DNA from: Bacteroidales bacterium
GTDB lineage: Bacteria; Bacteroidota; Bacteroidia; Bacteroidales; UBA3824
Assembly: GCA_017535325.1 (NCBI GenBank)
Contig: JAFXUC010000123.1
Coordinates: 1-40,694 of the forward strand
Direction of reading: 5' to 3'
DNA: 40,694 bases
Part shown: positions 32,500 through 40,451 of the stretch, in pieces
Layout: the number at the start of each line of letters is the position of its first letter
Numbering within the stretch: position 1 is the first letter of the stretch
Notes under the pieces: model-generated
Database searches by the model: none
What the model was told of the DNA's origin: nothing
Seen by the model: only the letters and a program-made list of their open reading frames with translations
Program-made: the position numbers and the translations under genes

Positions 32500-32523
32500 T
32501 TTCAATTCTAAATTTTGTCATCG

Positions 32524-32555
32524 CAAATTTAGATAAAATTTTTCAAATGCTCAAA
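32524..32555 (-). promoter_or_regulatory. LOG-capA operon promoter
   Basis: On the minus strand TTTG (32552-32555), exactly 20 bp, then TAAATTTG (32524-32531), 24 bp before the LOG ATG. Its -33 end abuts the korB terminator's T-run. Confidence 0.75.
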
Positions 32556-32583
32556 AAAAAAGGGCGGACACATTGCCCGCCCC
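32553..32583 (-). terminator. korAB terminator
   Basis: On the minus strand GGGCGG pairs with CCGCCC (9-nt loop) and is followed directly by nine T. It lies 30 bp past the korB stop. Confidence 0.9.
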
Positions 32584-32613
32584 TGACATCGCACGAGAAA
32601 TTCCCATGCAAAA

Positions 32614-33615
32614 TTATTTTACTTCCCAAATATCATTTGTTTCCAAAAGTTCTGCGAAATTGTGATATTTTTTCTGGGCTTTGAGTTCTTCGATTTGAGC
32701 GTTAACAGCCTCGTCGTAAGTCGGGGCTTCAACATCGCGAATCACGCCCAACGCAATCGGGAAATCTGGTCCTTCCATAAGCGCAAGTTTCAACTGCAAC
32801 GTGTTGTCCTCACAATGTGCATCGTGAACCAAAACATCGTCTAACGTGTAACCGTTTTCACCGATTTTAACAACTTTGATTGAAAAGCCGTCTTGAACCA
32901 AACCGAACTCATCGTTTTCACCGAAAACCATTTTTTCGCCGTGCTTCAAATAAATGGCATTTTTCTTTCTAACGTCGGCTTTGTAAACCGAATCATGTGT
33001 ACCATTATTGAAAATAACGCAGTTCTGCAAAATCTCGCAAACAGCCGCGCCTTTGTGAGCGTGAGCCGCTTTAAGGATTTCTGCCGTACCAGTTGCATCA
33101 GTTGCAACAGCGCGGGCAAAGAAATGTCCTCTTGCACCGAAACACAATTCTGCCGGTCTGAACGGGTCTTCAACCGTTCCGTAAGGCGAAGATTTTGAAA
33201 CAAAACCTCTCGGTGAAGTCGGTGAATACTGACCTTTGGTAAGACCGTAAATTCTATTGTTGAGCAGAATCATTTTCAAATCGATGTTTCTGCGGTTTGC
33301 ATGAATGAAATGGTTGCCGCCGATAGCAAGACCGTCACCGTCGCCCGAAATCTGCCAAACTGAAAGTTTCGGATTCGTAACCTTACAACCGGTCGCAATA
33401 GCCGCTGCACGTCCGTGAATGGTGTTCATACCGTAAGTTGCCATATAGTGAGGCAAACGCGACGAACATCCGATACCCGAAATTACTGCCGTATCTTCGG
33501 GAGCAACGCCAATTTCAGCCATAGTTTTCTGTAATGCAGCCAAGAAAAAATGGTCGCCGCAACCCGGACACCAACGGGGTTGCCCTTTCTTAAAATCGTT
33601 TATTGTGTATTCCAT
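32614..33615 (-). CDS. korB: 2-oxoacid:ferredoxin oxidoreductase beta subunit
   Basis: A 333-aa thiamine-pyrophosphate-binding beta subunit, probably of 2-oxoglutarate:ferredoxin oxidoreductase. WCPGCGDHFFLAAL at 15-28 is the KorB hallmark with C16/C19. The TPP motif is ISGDGDGLAIGGNHFIH with the following NNRIYGLTKGQYSPTS. With KorA it oxidises 2-oxoglutarate to succinyl-CoA, reducing ferredoxin, or runs in reverse in anaerobes. It begins 11 nt after korA. Substrate choice between 2-oxoglutarate and a branched oxoacid is inferred from resemblance. Confidence 0.9.
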   Translation of the reverse strand: MEYTINDFKKGQPRWCPGCGDHFFLAALQKTMAEIGVAPEDTAVISGIGCSSRLPHYMATYGMNTIHGRAAAIATGCKVTNPKLSVWQISGDGDGLAIGGNHFIHANRRNIDLKMILLNNRIYGLTKGQYSPTSPRGFVSKSSPYGTVEDPFRPAELCFGARGHFFARAVATDATGTAEILKAAHAHKGAAVCEILQNCVIFNNGTHDSVYKADVRKKNAIYLKHGEKMVFGENDEFGLVQDGFSIKVVKIGENGYTLDDVLVHDAHCEDNTLQLKLALMEGPDFPIALGVIRDVEAPTYDEAVNAQIEELKAQKKYHNFAELLETNDIWEVK

Positions 33616-33626
33616 TGTTTTTCAGA

Positions 33627-35468
33627 TTAATAGATTTTGTTAAACGCTTCAACCAACTCGCCAACGTTAAAAGGCTGACCTTTTACCTCGTTGAACTGAT
33701 ACGGTACAAGACCGTCAACTTTCATTCTCAAATAACCCGCAAATTGTCCGAGGTTTTGCTCTGCGACAATTACTTTTTTGTATTTTTTGAGTACTTCCGA
33801 AGTGTTTTTCGGCAAAGGATTGATATATTTGAACTGTGCCAAAGCCACTTTTTTGCCCGCCTGACGCATTTCGTCCATTGCGGCGTGAAGGTGTCCGTAT
33901 GTTGAACCGAAACCGACAATCAATAATTCTGCATCGTCTTTGTCGCCTTCTACCTGCAAATCAGGAACTTTTATCTTTTCGATTTTTTCCGCTCTCTTGC
34001 GGCACATGAGGTCGTGGTTTTCGGGGTTTGTAGAGATTGCGCCGGTTTTGTCGTCTTTCTCCAAACCGCCTAAAATATGCGTAAAACCTTTTCTTCCCGG
34101 AACTGCCCAATAACGAACCATATCTTCGTTTCTCATATACGGTGTCCATTTTCCCAAAAGTTCCTCAGGAACATACGGCGGGTTGATTGCCGGATAGTCG
34201 GCCAAGTTCGGAAGTTTGAAAGCAGCCGAACCGTTACCCAAATAAGCATCGGTCAAAAGTACGACGGGAGTCATGTGTTCCAAAGCGATTTTTGAAGCCT
34301 CGTAAGCCGCTTCAAAACAATCAGTCGGCGAGAGAGCCGCCAAGACGGGCATCGGAGATTCGCCGTTTCTGCCATAAAGTGCTTGTAAAAGGTCTGTCTG
34401 TTCTGATTTGGTAGGAAGACCAGTTGCAGGACCACCTCTCTGAACGTCCAACACAACGAGCGGAAGTTCCAAGATAACAGCAAGATTCATAGCCTCGGAT
34501 TTCAAGCAAATACCGGGACCGGAAGTACTTGTAGCAGCAAGTGCGCCGGCAAAAGAAGCACCAATTGCAGAAGCGCAACCTGCGATTTCGTCCTCGCACT
34601 GAACCGTTGTTACGCCCAAAGATTTGTGTTTTGAAAGTTCGTGCAAAACATCCGTTGCGGGGGTAATCGGGTAAGAGCCGAGATAAAGTCTTAGTCCTGC
34701 CTTTTCTGCGGCTGCGATAAGACCGTAAGCCGTTGCCTTGTTGCCAGTTATGTCCATATAACGGCCGGGAGTTTTGTCGGCGGTTTCTATTCTGTAAACG
34801 TTCATTGCAGAAGAGTGTGTGTTATGACCGTAATCATAACCGGCTTGAATCACCTTAATGTTAGCCTCTGCAACGCCCGCTTTTTTAGCGAATTTTTCTT
34901 TAAGGAAGTTGAAAGCGATTTCCAAATCCCTGTCAAAAAGCCAGCATACAAGACCGAGCGCAAACATGTTTCTGCATTTGAGAATGCTTTTTGCGTCCAT
35001 GCCTGAGTCTTTGAGACAGTCTTTGACCATAGTTGTGAGCGGACAAGCGATAACCCTGTCGGGGTCGATGTTCATTTCCGCGATATAGTCTTCACTCTGG
35101 AACTGAGCCTTTTGAAGGTCAGCGGCTTTGAAACTGTCAGTATCGATAATAATCGTGGCATTTGATTTTGCATATTTATACTGCGTTTTCAAAGCGGCGG
35201 CGTTCATAGCGACAAGGACGTCGCATTTATCGCCCGGAGTGTAAACTTTTGTTGCGCCGATATGCACCTGAAAGCCTGAAACGCCGGTCAGAGAGCCTTG
35301 GGGAGCGCGAATGTCGGCGGGGTAATCGGGGAACGTACTGATAGAGTTTCCGACAGTAGCCGAAATTGTCGAGAAAATATTGCCCGCAAGTTGCATTCCG
35401 TCGCCGGAATCGCCTGAAAATCTTACGACAACATTATCCAAATTTTTGATTTGCAAATTGTTTGACAT
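33627..35468 (-). CDS. korA: 2-oxoacid:ferredoxin oxidoreductase alpha subunit (gamma-alpha fusion)
   Basis: A 613-aa protein fusing the gamma domain (about 10-195, starting VVVRFSGDSGDGMQLAGN) to the alpha domain (from about 220, with GSYPITPATDVLHEL and VQCEDEIAGCASAIGASFAG). A C-terminal part has VGFGSTYGHL. This fused layout is typical of KorA. The start is the ATG at 35468; the open frame runs 13 codons further but with no better start. A TTCCTTTG on the minus strand at 35505-35512 is only a weak promoter candidate. Confidence 0.92.
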   Translation of the reverse strand: MSNNLQIKNLDNVVVRFSGDSGDGMQLAGNIFSTISATVGNSISTFPDYPADIRAPQGSLTGVSGFQVHIGATKVYTPGDKCDVLVAMNAAALKTQYKYAKSNATIIIDTDSFKAADLQKAQFQSEDYIAEMNIDPDRVIACPLTTMVKDCLKDSGMDAKSILKCRNMFALGLVCWLFDRDLEIAFNFLKEKFAKKAGVAEANIKVIQAGYDYGHNTHSSAMNVYRIETADKTPGRYMDITGNKATAYGLIAAAEKAGLRLYLGSYPITPATDVLHELSKHKSLGVTTVQCEDEIAGCASAIGASFAGALAATSTSGPGICLKSEAMNLAVILELPLVVLDVQRGGPATGLPTKSEQTDLLQALYGRNGESPMPVLAALSPTDCFEAAYEASKIALEHMTPVVLLTDAYLGNGSAAFKLPNLADYPAINPPYVPEELLGKWTPYMRNEDMVRYWAVPGRKGFTHILGGLEKDDKTGAISTNPENHDLMCRKRAEKIEKIKVPDLQVEGDKDDAELLIVGFGSTYGHLHAAMDEMRQAGKKVALAQFKYINPLPKNTSEVLKKYKKVIVAEQNLGQFAGYLRMKVDGLVPYQFNEVKGQPFNVGELVEAFNKIY

Positions 35469-35625
35469 CTTATAACGGTTTATTGTTATGAATTTCTTTT
35501 GGTGCAAAGGAAAACATTTTATATTAACTAAACGTTAAATGCCGAACTTTTTTTGAATATTTTTTCATTTTAAGCGAAATACGTATACAAAAAAGTGAAA
35601 ATTTATACAATTTTTAAAACAAAAG

Positions 35626-35970
35626 TCAAAAAAACCTTCTCCACGCCCAAAATTTTCTGTTTTTAAGATACGAAAAATCCTTTTCAAACTCGTAACTTTC
35701 TTTTTCAAACGGAATGTTTTGATAGGCGGCAAAATGTTTCAAGCCTTTTAAGCGGTTTTTAATATAAAAAAATAAATACAGAATATAAAAAAAGACAATC
35801 AAAGTTTCCAACTGCTGATAAAAATGTATTTTTTCGTGATTCAAAAGCACATTAAAATCATATTCAGAAATTTCGTTTTTAGCGTGTTTTAGAATTATAA
35901 ACGGAAAAAGCGTAATCCCCGAATACGTTTTTAAGAATCTCGTGAACAAAAAACGTGAAATTATCAGCAT
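35626..35970 (-). CDS. Tiny membrane protein with HExxH zinc-protease motif
   Basis: A 114-aa protein. It has LLNHEKIHFYQQLE with H45-E46-x2-H49, one transmembrane stretch at about 55-71 (LETLIVFFYILYLFFYI), then PFEKESYEFEKDF at 87-99, where a Glu could be the third zinc ligand. This is the core layout of M56-like gluzincin peptidases reduced to a minimum. The ATG at 35970 is used; the open frame further upstream runs through the terminator hairpin at 35985-36030. No promoter of its own is obvious. Confidence 0.65.
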   Translation of the reverse strand: MLIISRFLFTRFLKTYSGITLFPFIILKHAKNEISEYDFNVLLNHEKIHFYQQLETLIVFFYILYLFFYIKNRLKGLKHFAAYQNIPFEKESYEFEKDFSYLKNRKFWAWRRFF

Positions 35971-35984
35971 AATTTTTTCCTTTT

Positions 35985-36030
35985 TTAAAAAAAATGCTGT
36001 TGCACTTGAATAAAACAAATGCAACAGCAA
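35985..36030 (-). terminator. Terminator of the TPR protein gene
   Basis: A perfect 10-bp stem (35995-36004 with 36020-36029; arms TGCTGTTGCA and TGCAACAGCA), 15-nt loop, followed on the minus strand by eight T. Confidence 0.85.
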
Positions 36031-36069
36031 ATCCCTTAAATTTTAAAATTTATTACTTGAATTACAAAA

Positions 36070-36768
36070 TTACTTTCCTAATTTGATTTTAACAGCCTGA
36101 ATATATTTTTCAGCGTTTCTGCCTTCGTTTGAAGAAGGATAGTCAGACTTGATTCTTTCATAAACCGTCAAAGCATCTTGAAGTTTCTGCGCTTTTTCGT
36201 ACAAAACGCCGAGTTTCTGCAAATAGAGCGGAGCAATCAAAGTGTTTTTTTCTGCCTGCGAAACCGCTTTTTTGTAATAATTCTCAGCCTTGTCCGTCAT
36301 GCCTTTTTCCATATAAGCATCGCCTATAAGACCTGTTGAAACAGGCAAAAGCATAGGATCATCAGACGAAAAATCCTCCAACTGACGTATTGCATTGTCA
36401 AAATCTTGAAGGTGCATATAACATACTCCGGAATAATATTTCGCATTGTTAGCGGCCTTTGTGCCGGAATATTCGCTCATCACTTTCAAGAAACCCGGAT
36501 AGTTGCCGTCGCCGTTCAAAGCGAGGTTGAAAGAATCCCTCTCAAAATACTGCTCCGCCATAAACATCTGTGCAGCGGCGTTGTTTTCTTTCGGGGTTTT
36601 AATAAATTTGATGTAAGCGTAAATACCGAAGATCACCAAAACTACGACAGCCAATCCCGTCAACAGTTTTTCTTTGTTGTCTTCAATGAACATTTCTGTC
36701 CTTCCTAACGAACTTTCAACAGTCTCCAACTGATCCTGACCGTTTTCGTTAATTTGTGTGTCTGCCAT
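36070..36768 (-). CDS. TPR-repeat membrane protein (YfgM-like)
   Basis: A 232-aa protein. A cytoplasmic N-terminus precedes one transmembrane segment at about 35-54 (LLTGLAVVVLVIFGIYAYIKF). The periplasmic part has tetratricopeptide repeats from about 75 to 225 (YSGVCYMHLQDFDNAIRQLED, GDAYMEKGMTDKAENYYKKA, KLGVLYEKAQKLQDALTVYE). This is the layout of YfgM, an ancillary SecYEG/PpiD chaperone. Family assignment is inferred from layout. It has its own promoter and terminator. Confidence 0.85.
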   Translation of the reverse strand: MADTQINENGQDQLETVESSLGRTEMFIEDNKEKLLTGLAVVVLVIFGIYAYIKFIKTPKENNAAAQMFMAEQYFERDSFNLALNGDGNYPGFLKVMSEYSGTKAANNAKYYSGVCYMHLQDFDNAIRQLEDFSSDDPMLLPVSTGLIGDAYMEKGMTDKAENYYKKAVSQAEKNTLIAPLYLQKLGVLYEKAQKLQDALTVYERIKSDYPSSNEGRNAEKYIQAVKIKLGK

Positions 36769-36805
36769 TTTAATCTCTTTTTTTCTAAATCTAAAATTAC
36801 GGGTG

Positions 36806-36836
36806 CAAAATTACACCTTTTATTTGGATTGACAAA
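36806..36836 (-). promoter_or_regulatory. TPR gene promoter
   Basis: On the minus strand TTTG (36833-36836), 19 bp, then TAATTTTG (36806-36813), 37 bp before the ATG. Confidence 0.7.
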
Positions 36837-36850
36837 ATTTTTCCTGCAAA

Positions 36851-36886
36851 AAAAATCCCCAAACATTGGGTTTGAGGATTTTTTGT
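36851..36886 (-). terminator. rplS terminator
   Basis: An 11-bp stem with one G-T wobble (36854-36864 with 36870-36880, 5-nt loop). T-runs follow on both strands; on the minus strand it ends rplS. Confidence 0.85.
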
Positions 36887-36913
36887 TTTCTTTTTTTAAA
36901 GCACAAAGAAAAA

Positions 36914-37261
36914 TTACATTCTTTTTTCTTTGATACGTGCTTTTTTACCGGTGAGTTCTCTTACGTAGTAAATTCTTGCCCTGCGAACAGAACCTCTCTT
37001 GTTTACTTCAACAGAAGAAATAAAAGGTGATTCTACGGGGAAAATTCTTTCAACGCCGGTAGAACCCGACATTTTTCTTACAGTAAAAGTTGCGCTGATG
37101 CCTTCGCCTTTTTTCTGAATGACAACGCCTCTGAACTGCTGAACTCTCTCTTTGTTGCCTTCTTTGATCTTGTAATTTACAGTAACTGTATCACCGCTGT
37201 TGAACGCCGGCCACTCTCTTTTGAGTGCGTATTGTTCTTCAACTACTTTTAATAATTCCAT
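36914..37261 (-). CDS. rplS: 50S ribosomal protein L19
   Basis: A 115-aa ribosomal protein at the 30S-50S interface, with family sequence FNSGDTVTVNYKI, RVQQFRGVVIQKKGEG, TFTVRKMSGSTGVERIFPV and RRARIYYVRELTGKKARIKE. The start is the ATG at 37261 (MELLKVVEEQYALKREWP). The frame extends upstream to 37381, but a TTTG-N20-TAATATTG promoter lies inside that extension. It stands alone, without trmD or rpsP. Confidence 0.96.
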   Translation of the reverse strand: MELLKVVEEQYALKREWPAFNSGDTVTVNYKIKEGNKERVQQFRGVVIQKKGEGISATFTVRKMSGSTGVERIFPVESPFISSVEVNKRGSVRRARIYYVRELTGKKARIKEKRM

Positions 37262-37309
37262 GGTTTTATTTATAAATTTATTAACGTTATATTCAAAAAT
37301 TTCGGAGTG

Positions 37310-37341
37310 CAATATTACGGACTTTTTTTCTATCTGCCAAA
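37310..37341 (-). promoter_or_regulatory. rplS promoter
   Basis: On the minus strand TTTG (37338-37341), exactly 20 bp, then TAATATTG (37310-37317, one base off the consensus). It ends 48 bp before the L19 ATG and fixes the start choice. Confidence 0.7.
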
Positions 37342-37420
37342 TTTTTTTGATACTTTTTTCAGTTATTTTTTTGTTAACCATTTGGGCGGTATTTTTTATA
37401 AACCGTTAACAAAAAAAAAC

Positions 37421-37428
37421 TATCTTTG
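37421..37428 (+). promoter_or_regulatory. GH18 gene promoter, -7 element
   Basis: TATCTTTG lies 23 bp before the ATG at 37452. No -33 TTTG at the right spacing. Confidence 0.55.
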
Positions 37429-37451
37429 CGCTCTGTAATTAAAAAAAGGAG

Positions 37452-38663
37452 ATGAAATTACTTTTATACACTTTTATATTAAGTGCGGCTTTTTTTTGCG
37501 GCTGTCTTGTAAACGGCGGCGAGACGGCGGTATTGAACACCCTGCCTACGGGGAAGTTTTCTCCGCTCAAAAAGCCCCTTGTCTGCGCCTACATGCACAT
37601 CGGCAACCGTCAACTATTGCTCAAAGACATGTGTCTTGACGGCGTAGACATCCTGAACCTTGCCTTTACAAAGATAACCAACAACCGTATAGGGCTTATT
37701 CATCCGGGCGACTCAAAGAATTTTATGATAGCAAGAGACATCAGGGGAAAATATCCGAAAATAAAAATTCTCGTTTCGGTAGGCGGTTACGGTACGGCCG
37801 AGGTTTTCTCCAAAATGTGTCTCAACGACTCCGCGAGGGCGGTTTTTGTTGACGACGCGGTGCGTTTTGTGCGGTATTATTCTCTTGACGGCATAGACGT
37901 TGACTGGGAATTTCCGGGCATGAACAAAAACACAAGGGAAGACGACAAGAAGAATTTCACTTCGCTTATGAGGGAACTCCGCACGGCTTTTGACAAGGCA
38001 TCAAAGGAAGACGGCAAAAAATACCTTCTCACGATAGCCGCCGGCGCGTTTGAACTATATTTGTCATACACCGAAATCCGTGAAATAGAGCCTCTGACCG
38101 ACTATCTGTTTTTGATGACATACGATTTTTACGGTCAGTGGAACAAGCACACGGGACATCACACCAACCTCTATCCCTCAGACTTGCAACCTGCTGGACA
38201 TTCGGTAGAAAGAATCACCAACTCATATATTAAAAAAGGTGTTCCGGCAGAAAAAATAATCATCGGAGCGGCTTTTTACGGCAGAAAATGGAGAAACGTG
38301 GAAGCAAGCGGCAACGGACTTTTTCAAAACGGCAAAGGCGTGGGCTCCGTCTCCTACGCTAAAATCGTCCCGCTACTAAAAAATCCGAAATACGTGCGCT
38401 ATTGGGACTCTACGGCTTACGCTCCGACACTATATAATAAGGAGGATAAAATTTTTATTTCTTACGAAGACGAAGAATCCGTAAGACGCAAGGTCGATTA
38501 TATTTTTATGAAAGACCTCGGCGGAATCATGTACTGGGAATATTTTTCCGACCACCAACTTTCGCTGTCAAAGGCGGTCAAAAGCGAATTTGACATCAAC
38601 AAAGGCGTGTACTCGGATTTCAGCCTGCCGCTAAACGTTAACATAAAAAACGTTAAAAAATAA
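37452..38663 (+). CDS. GH18 family glycoside hydrolase (chitinase-like) lipoprotein
   Basis: A 403-aa protein with a lipobox ending at C18 (FFCGC). It has a GH18 barrel: VSVGGYGTAEVFSKM as the second conserved strand, and SLDGIDVDWEFPG at 144-156 with the DxxDxDWE motif, where E153 is the acid catalyst. YDFYGQWNKHTGHHTNLYP, AAFYGRKW and a final GGIMYWEYFSDHQ complete the family. It cleaves beta-1,4-GlcNAc links in chitin-like or glycan substrates. A surface lipoprotein for glycan use is likely. An intact active site suggests activity. Confidence 0.93.
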   Translation: MKLLLYTFILSAAFFCGCLVNGGETAVLNTLPTGKFSPLKKPLVCAYMHIGNRQLLLKDMCLDGVDILNLAFTKITNNRIGLIHPGDSKNFMIARDIRGKYPKIKILVSVGGYGTAEVFSKMCLNDSARAVFVDDAVRFVRYYSLDGIDVDWEFPGMNKNTREDDKKNFTSLMRELRTAFDKASKEDGKKYLLTIAAGAFELYLSYTEIREIEPLTDYLFLMTYDFYGQWNKHTGHHTNLYPSDLQPAGHSVERITNSYIKKGVPAEKIIIGAAFYGRKWRNVEASGNGLFQNGKGVGSVSYAKIVPLLKNPKYVRYWDSTAYAPTLYNKEDKIFISYEDEESVRRKVDYIFMKDLGGIMYWEYFSDHQLSLSKAVKSEFDINKGVYSDFSLPLNVNIKNVKK

Positions 38664-38683
38664 AATAAATCCGCGAAATCCCT

Positions 38684-38691
38684 TAAATTTG
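38684..38691 (+). promoter_or_regulatory. kdsA promoter, -7 element
   Basis: TAAATTTG is a perfect TAnnTTTG only 12 bp before the ATG at 38704. The transcript would start just a few bases before it. A possible TTG start at 38689 lies inside this element and is rejected. Confidence 0.5.
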
Positions 38692-38703
38692 CACAAAAAA
38701 GAA

Positions 38704-39462
38704 ATGATGAAAAATCCTGTTTTTATAGCCGGTCCTTGTGTCATAGAAAGTATACAACTACTTGACACAGTGGCACAAGAAATAAAAAGAATCAATCAAA
38801 AACTCGGCGTTGAAATCATTTTCAAAGCCTCTTTTGACAAGGCTAACCGCACTTCAATTTCTTCTTTCAGAGGTCCGGGCTTGGAAAAAGGGTTAGAAAT
38901 GTTAGCGGAGATAAAGAAAAAATATTCTCTAAAAATCCTAACCGACATTCACGAAAGTTTTCAAGCGGAAAAAGCCGCAGAAACCGCTGACATTCTGCAA
39001 ATTCCGGCTTTTCTTTGCCGTCAAACCGACTTACTTATAGCGGCGGCTAAAACAGGCAGGATTGTCAACATAAAAAAAGCGCAATTCTTATCGGGCGAAG
39101 ATATGAAATATCCCGTTCAAAAAGCCATGCAAGCGGGAGCAAAAGAAATTTGGCTCACCGAAAGGGGCAATATGTTCGGCTATAACAATCTTGTGGTGGA
39201 TTTCAGAAACATTCCCGATATGAAAAAATTTACGCCGACCGTAATTATGGATTGCACGCACTGCGTTCAAAGACCCGGTGCGGCAGGCGGTAAAACTGGC
39301 GGCAACCGTGAATTTATCCCCGCAATGGCTCTGGCGGCTAAGGCTTTCGGTGCCTCAGGTTATTTCTTTGAAACGCACCCCGACCCCGACAACGCACTTA
39401 GCGACGGACCTAATATGTTGTTTTTAAAAGATTTAGAACAAGTTATCGCTTCATTGTTATGA
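38704..39462 (+). CDS. kdsA: 3-deoxy-8-phosphooctulonate synthase KdsA
   Basis: Condenses PEP with arabinose-5-phosphate to Kdo-8-phosphate for the LPS inner core. At 252 aa it is slightly shorter than the E. coli enzyme. Hallmarks are FIAGPCVIES at the N-terminus, FKASFDKANRTS, LTDIHE, QIPAFLCRQTDL, IMDCTHCVQRPGAAGGKTGG and FETHPDPDNALSDGPNM. The start is the ATG at 38704; a second ATG follows at once. It overlaps kdsD by 4 nt, and the two enzymes supply consecutive steps. Confidence 0.95.
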   Translation: MMKNPVFIAGPCVIESIQLLDTVAQEIKRINQKLGVEIIFKASFDKANRTSISSFRGPGLEKGLEMLAEIKKKYSLKILTDIHESFQAEKAAETADILQIPAFLCRQTDLLIAAAKTGRIVNIKKAQFLSGEDMKYPVQKAMQAGAKEIWLTERGNMFGYNNLVVDFRNIPDMKKFTPTVIMDCTHCVQRPGAAGGKTGGNREFIPAMALAAKAFGASGYFFETHPDPDNALSDGPNMLFLKDLEQVIASLL

Positions 39463-40412
39463 CAAATTACAGAGAGATTGCAGCACAATGTTTAAGAGAC
39501 GAAGCCTTGGCTTTAACGGAACTTATTGAGCAGTTGGACGAAAATTTTGACAAAGCCGTTGAACTGATTTTAAGTTGTAAAGGCAAGGTCATCATAACGG
39601 GCGTTGGCAAAAGCGGACATATCGGCGAAAAAATAGCCGCAACGTTTTCCAGCACAGGAACGCCGTCGTTTTTTGTCAACCCGTTGGACGCTTTTCACGG
39701 CGACCTCGGTGTTATTGAGCCGTCAGACGTAGTGATTGCTATCAGCAACAGCGGTCAGACGGACGAATTGCTGAGGTTTTTTCCGTTTTTGTTAGCCAAA
39801 AAAATTCCTGTCATCGGCATAAGTAGCAATCCCGAAAGTCTTTTGGCAAAACACAGCAACGTTCATATCAAAGTTGCAGTAAGATACGAGGCATGTCCTT
39901 TGGGACTTGCGCCTACTTCAAGTACGACGGCAGTTTTGGCAATGGGCGATGCTTTGGCGTGTGCCTTGATTGAAGCACGAAATTTTAAGAAAAGCGATTT
40001 CGCGCAATTTCACCCCGGCGGCAGCCTTGGAAAGCAACTTCTCACAAAGGCAAAAGACGTGATGTTAAGCGAAAACCTTCCCGTCATCGACCCTGAAACA
40101 CTTCTTTCTCAGGCAGTTATAAACGTAAGTCAGGGACGCCTCGGACTTTGTGTAGCAATCAGGGACGGCAGGATTGAAGGGCTTATAACAGACGGCGACG
40201 TAAGACGCGCAATGGAAAAAAGTCAGAACAAGTTTTTCGAGTTGAAGGTTTCCGACATTATGACCAAAACGCCGAAAACCGTTTCGCCGGACACAAAAAT
40301 CGCAGAAATCAGCCGTCTGATGCACGTCAGCAAGATTCACGCGGTACTTGTTACAGACAACGAAAACCGGCTTCTCGGAATCGTAGATTCTTTCAGAACA
40401 GTAATAGAATAG
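39459..40412 (+). CDS. kdsD: Arabinose-5-phosphate isomerase KdsD (KpsF/GutQ family)
   Basis: Converts ribulose-5-phosphate to arabinose-5-phosphate, the KdsA substrate. 317 aa: an SIS domain at about 40-180 (ITGVGKSGHIGEKIAATFSS, ISNSGQTDELLRF, LGLAPTSSTTAVLAMGDAL) and two CBS domains from about 200 (DVMLSENLPVIDPE, DIMTKTPKTVSPDT). This is the full-length family form. The ATGA overlap with kdsA marks a two-gene operon. Confidence 0.94.
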   Translation: MTNYREIAAQCLRDEALALTELIEQLDENFDKAVELILSCKGKVIITGVGKSGHIGEKIAATFSSTGTPSFFVNPLDAFHGDLGVIEPSDVVIAISNSGQTDELLRFFPFLLAKKIPVIGISSNPESLLAKHSNVHIKVAVRYEACPLGLAPTSSTTAVLAMGDALACALIEARNFKKSDFAQFHPGGSLGKQLLTKAKDVMLSENLPVIDPETLLSQAVINVSQGRLGLCVAIRDGRIEGLITDGDVRRAMEKSQNKFFELKVSDIMTKTPKTVSPDTKIAEISRLMHVSKIHAVLVTDNENRLLGIVDSFRTVIE

Positions 40413-40451
40413 AGTTTTAAATAAAATTTTTTAACCAAATAATATTAAAAA

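Noticed and set aside
36914..37381. A longer L19 with 40 extra N-terminal residues
   Set aside because: L19 normally starts at MELLK or similar, and a good promoter lies inside the extension.
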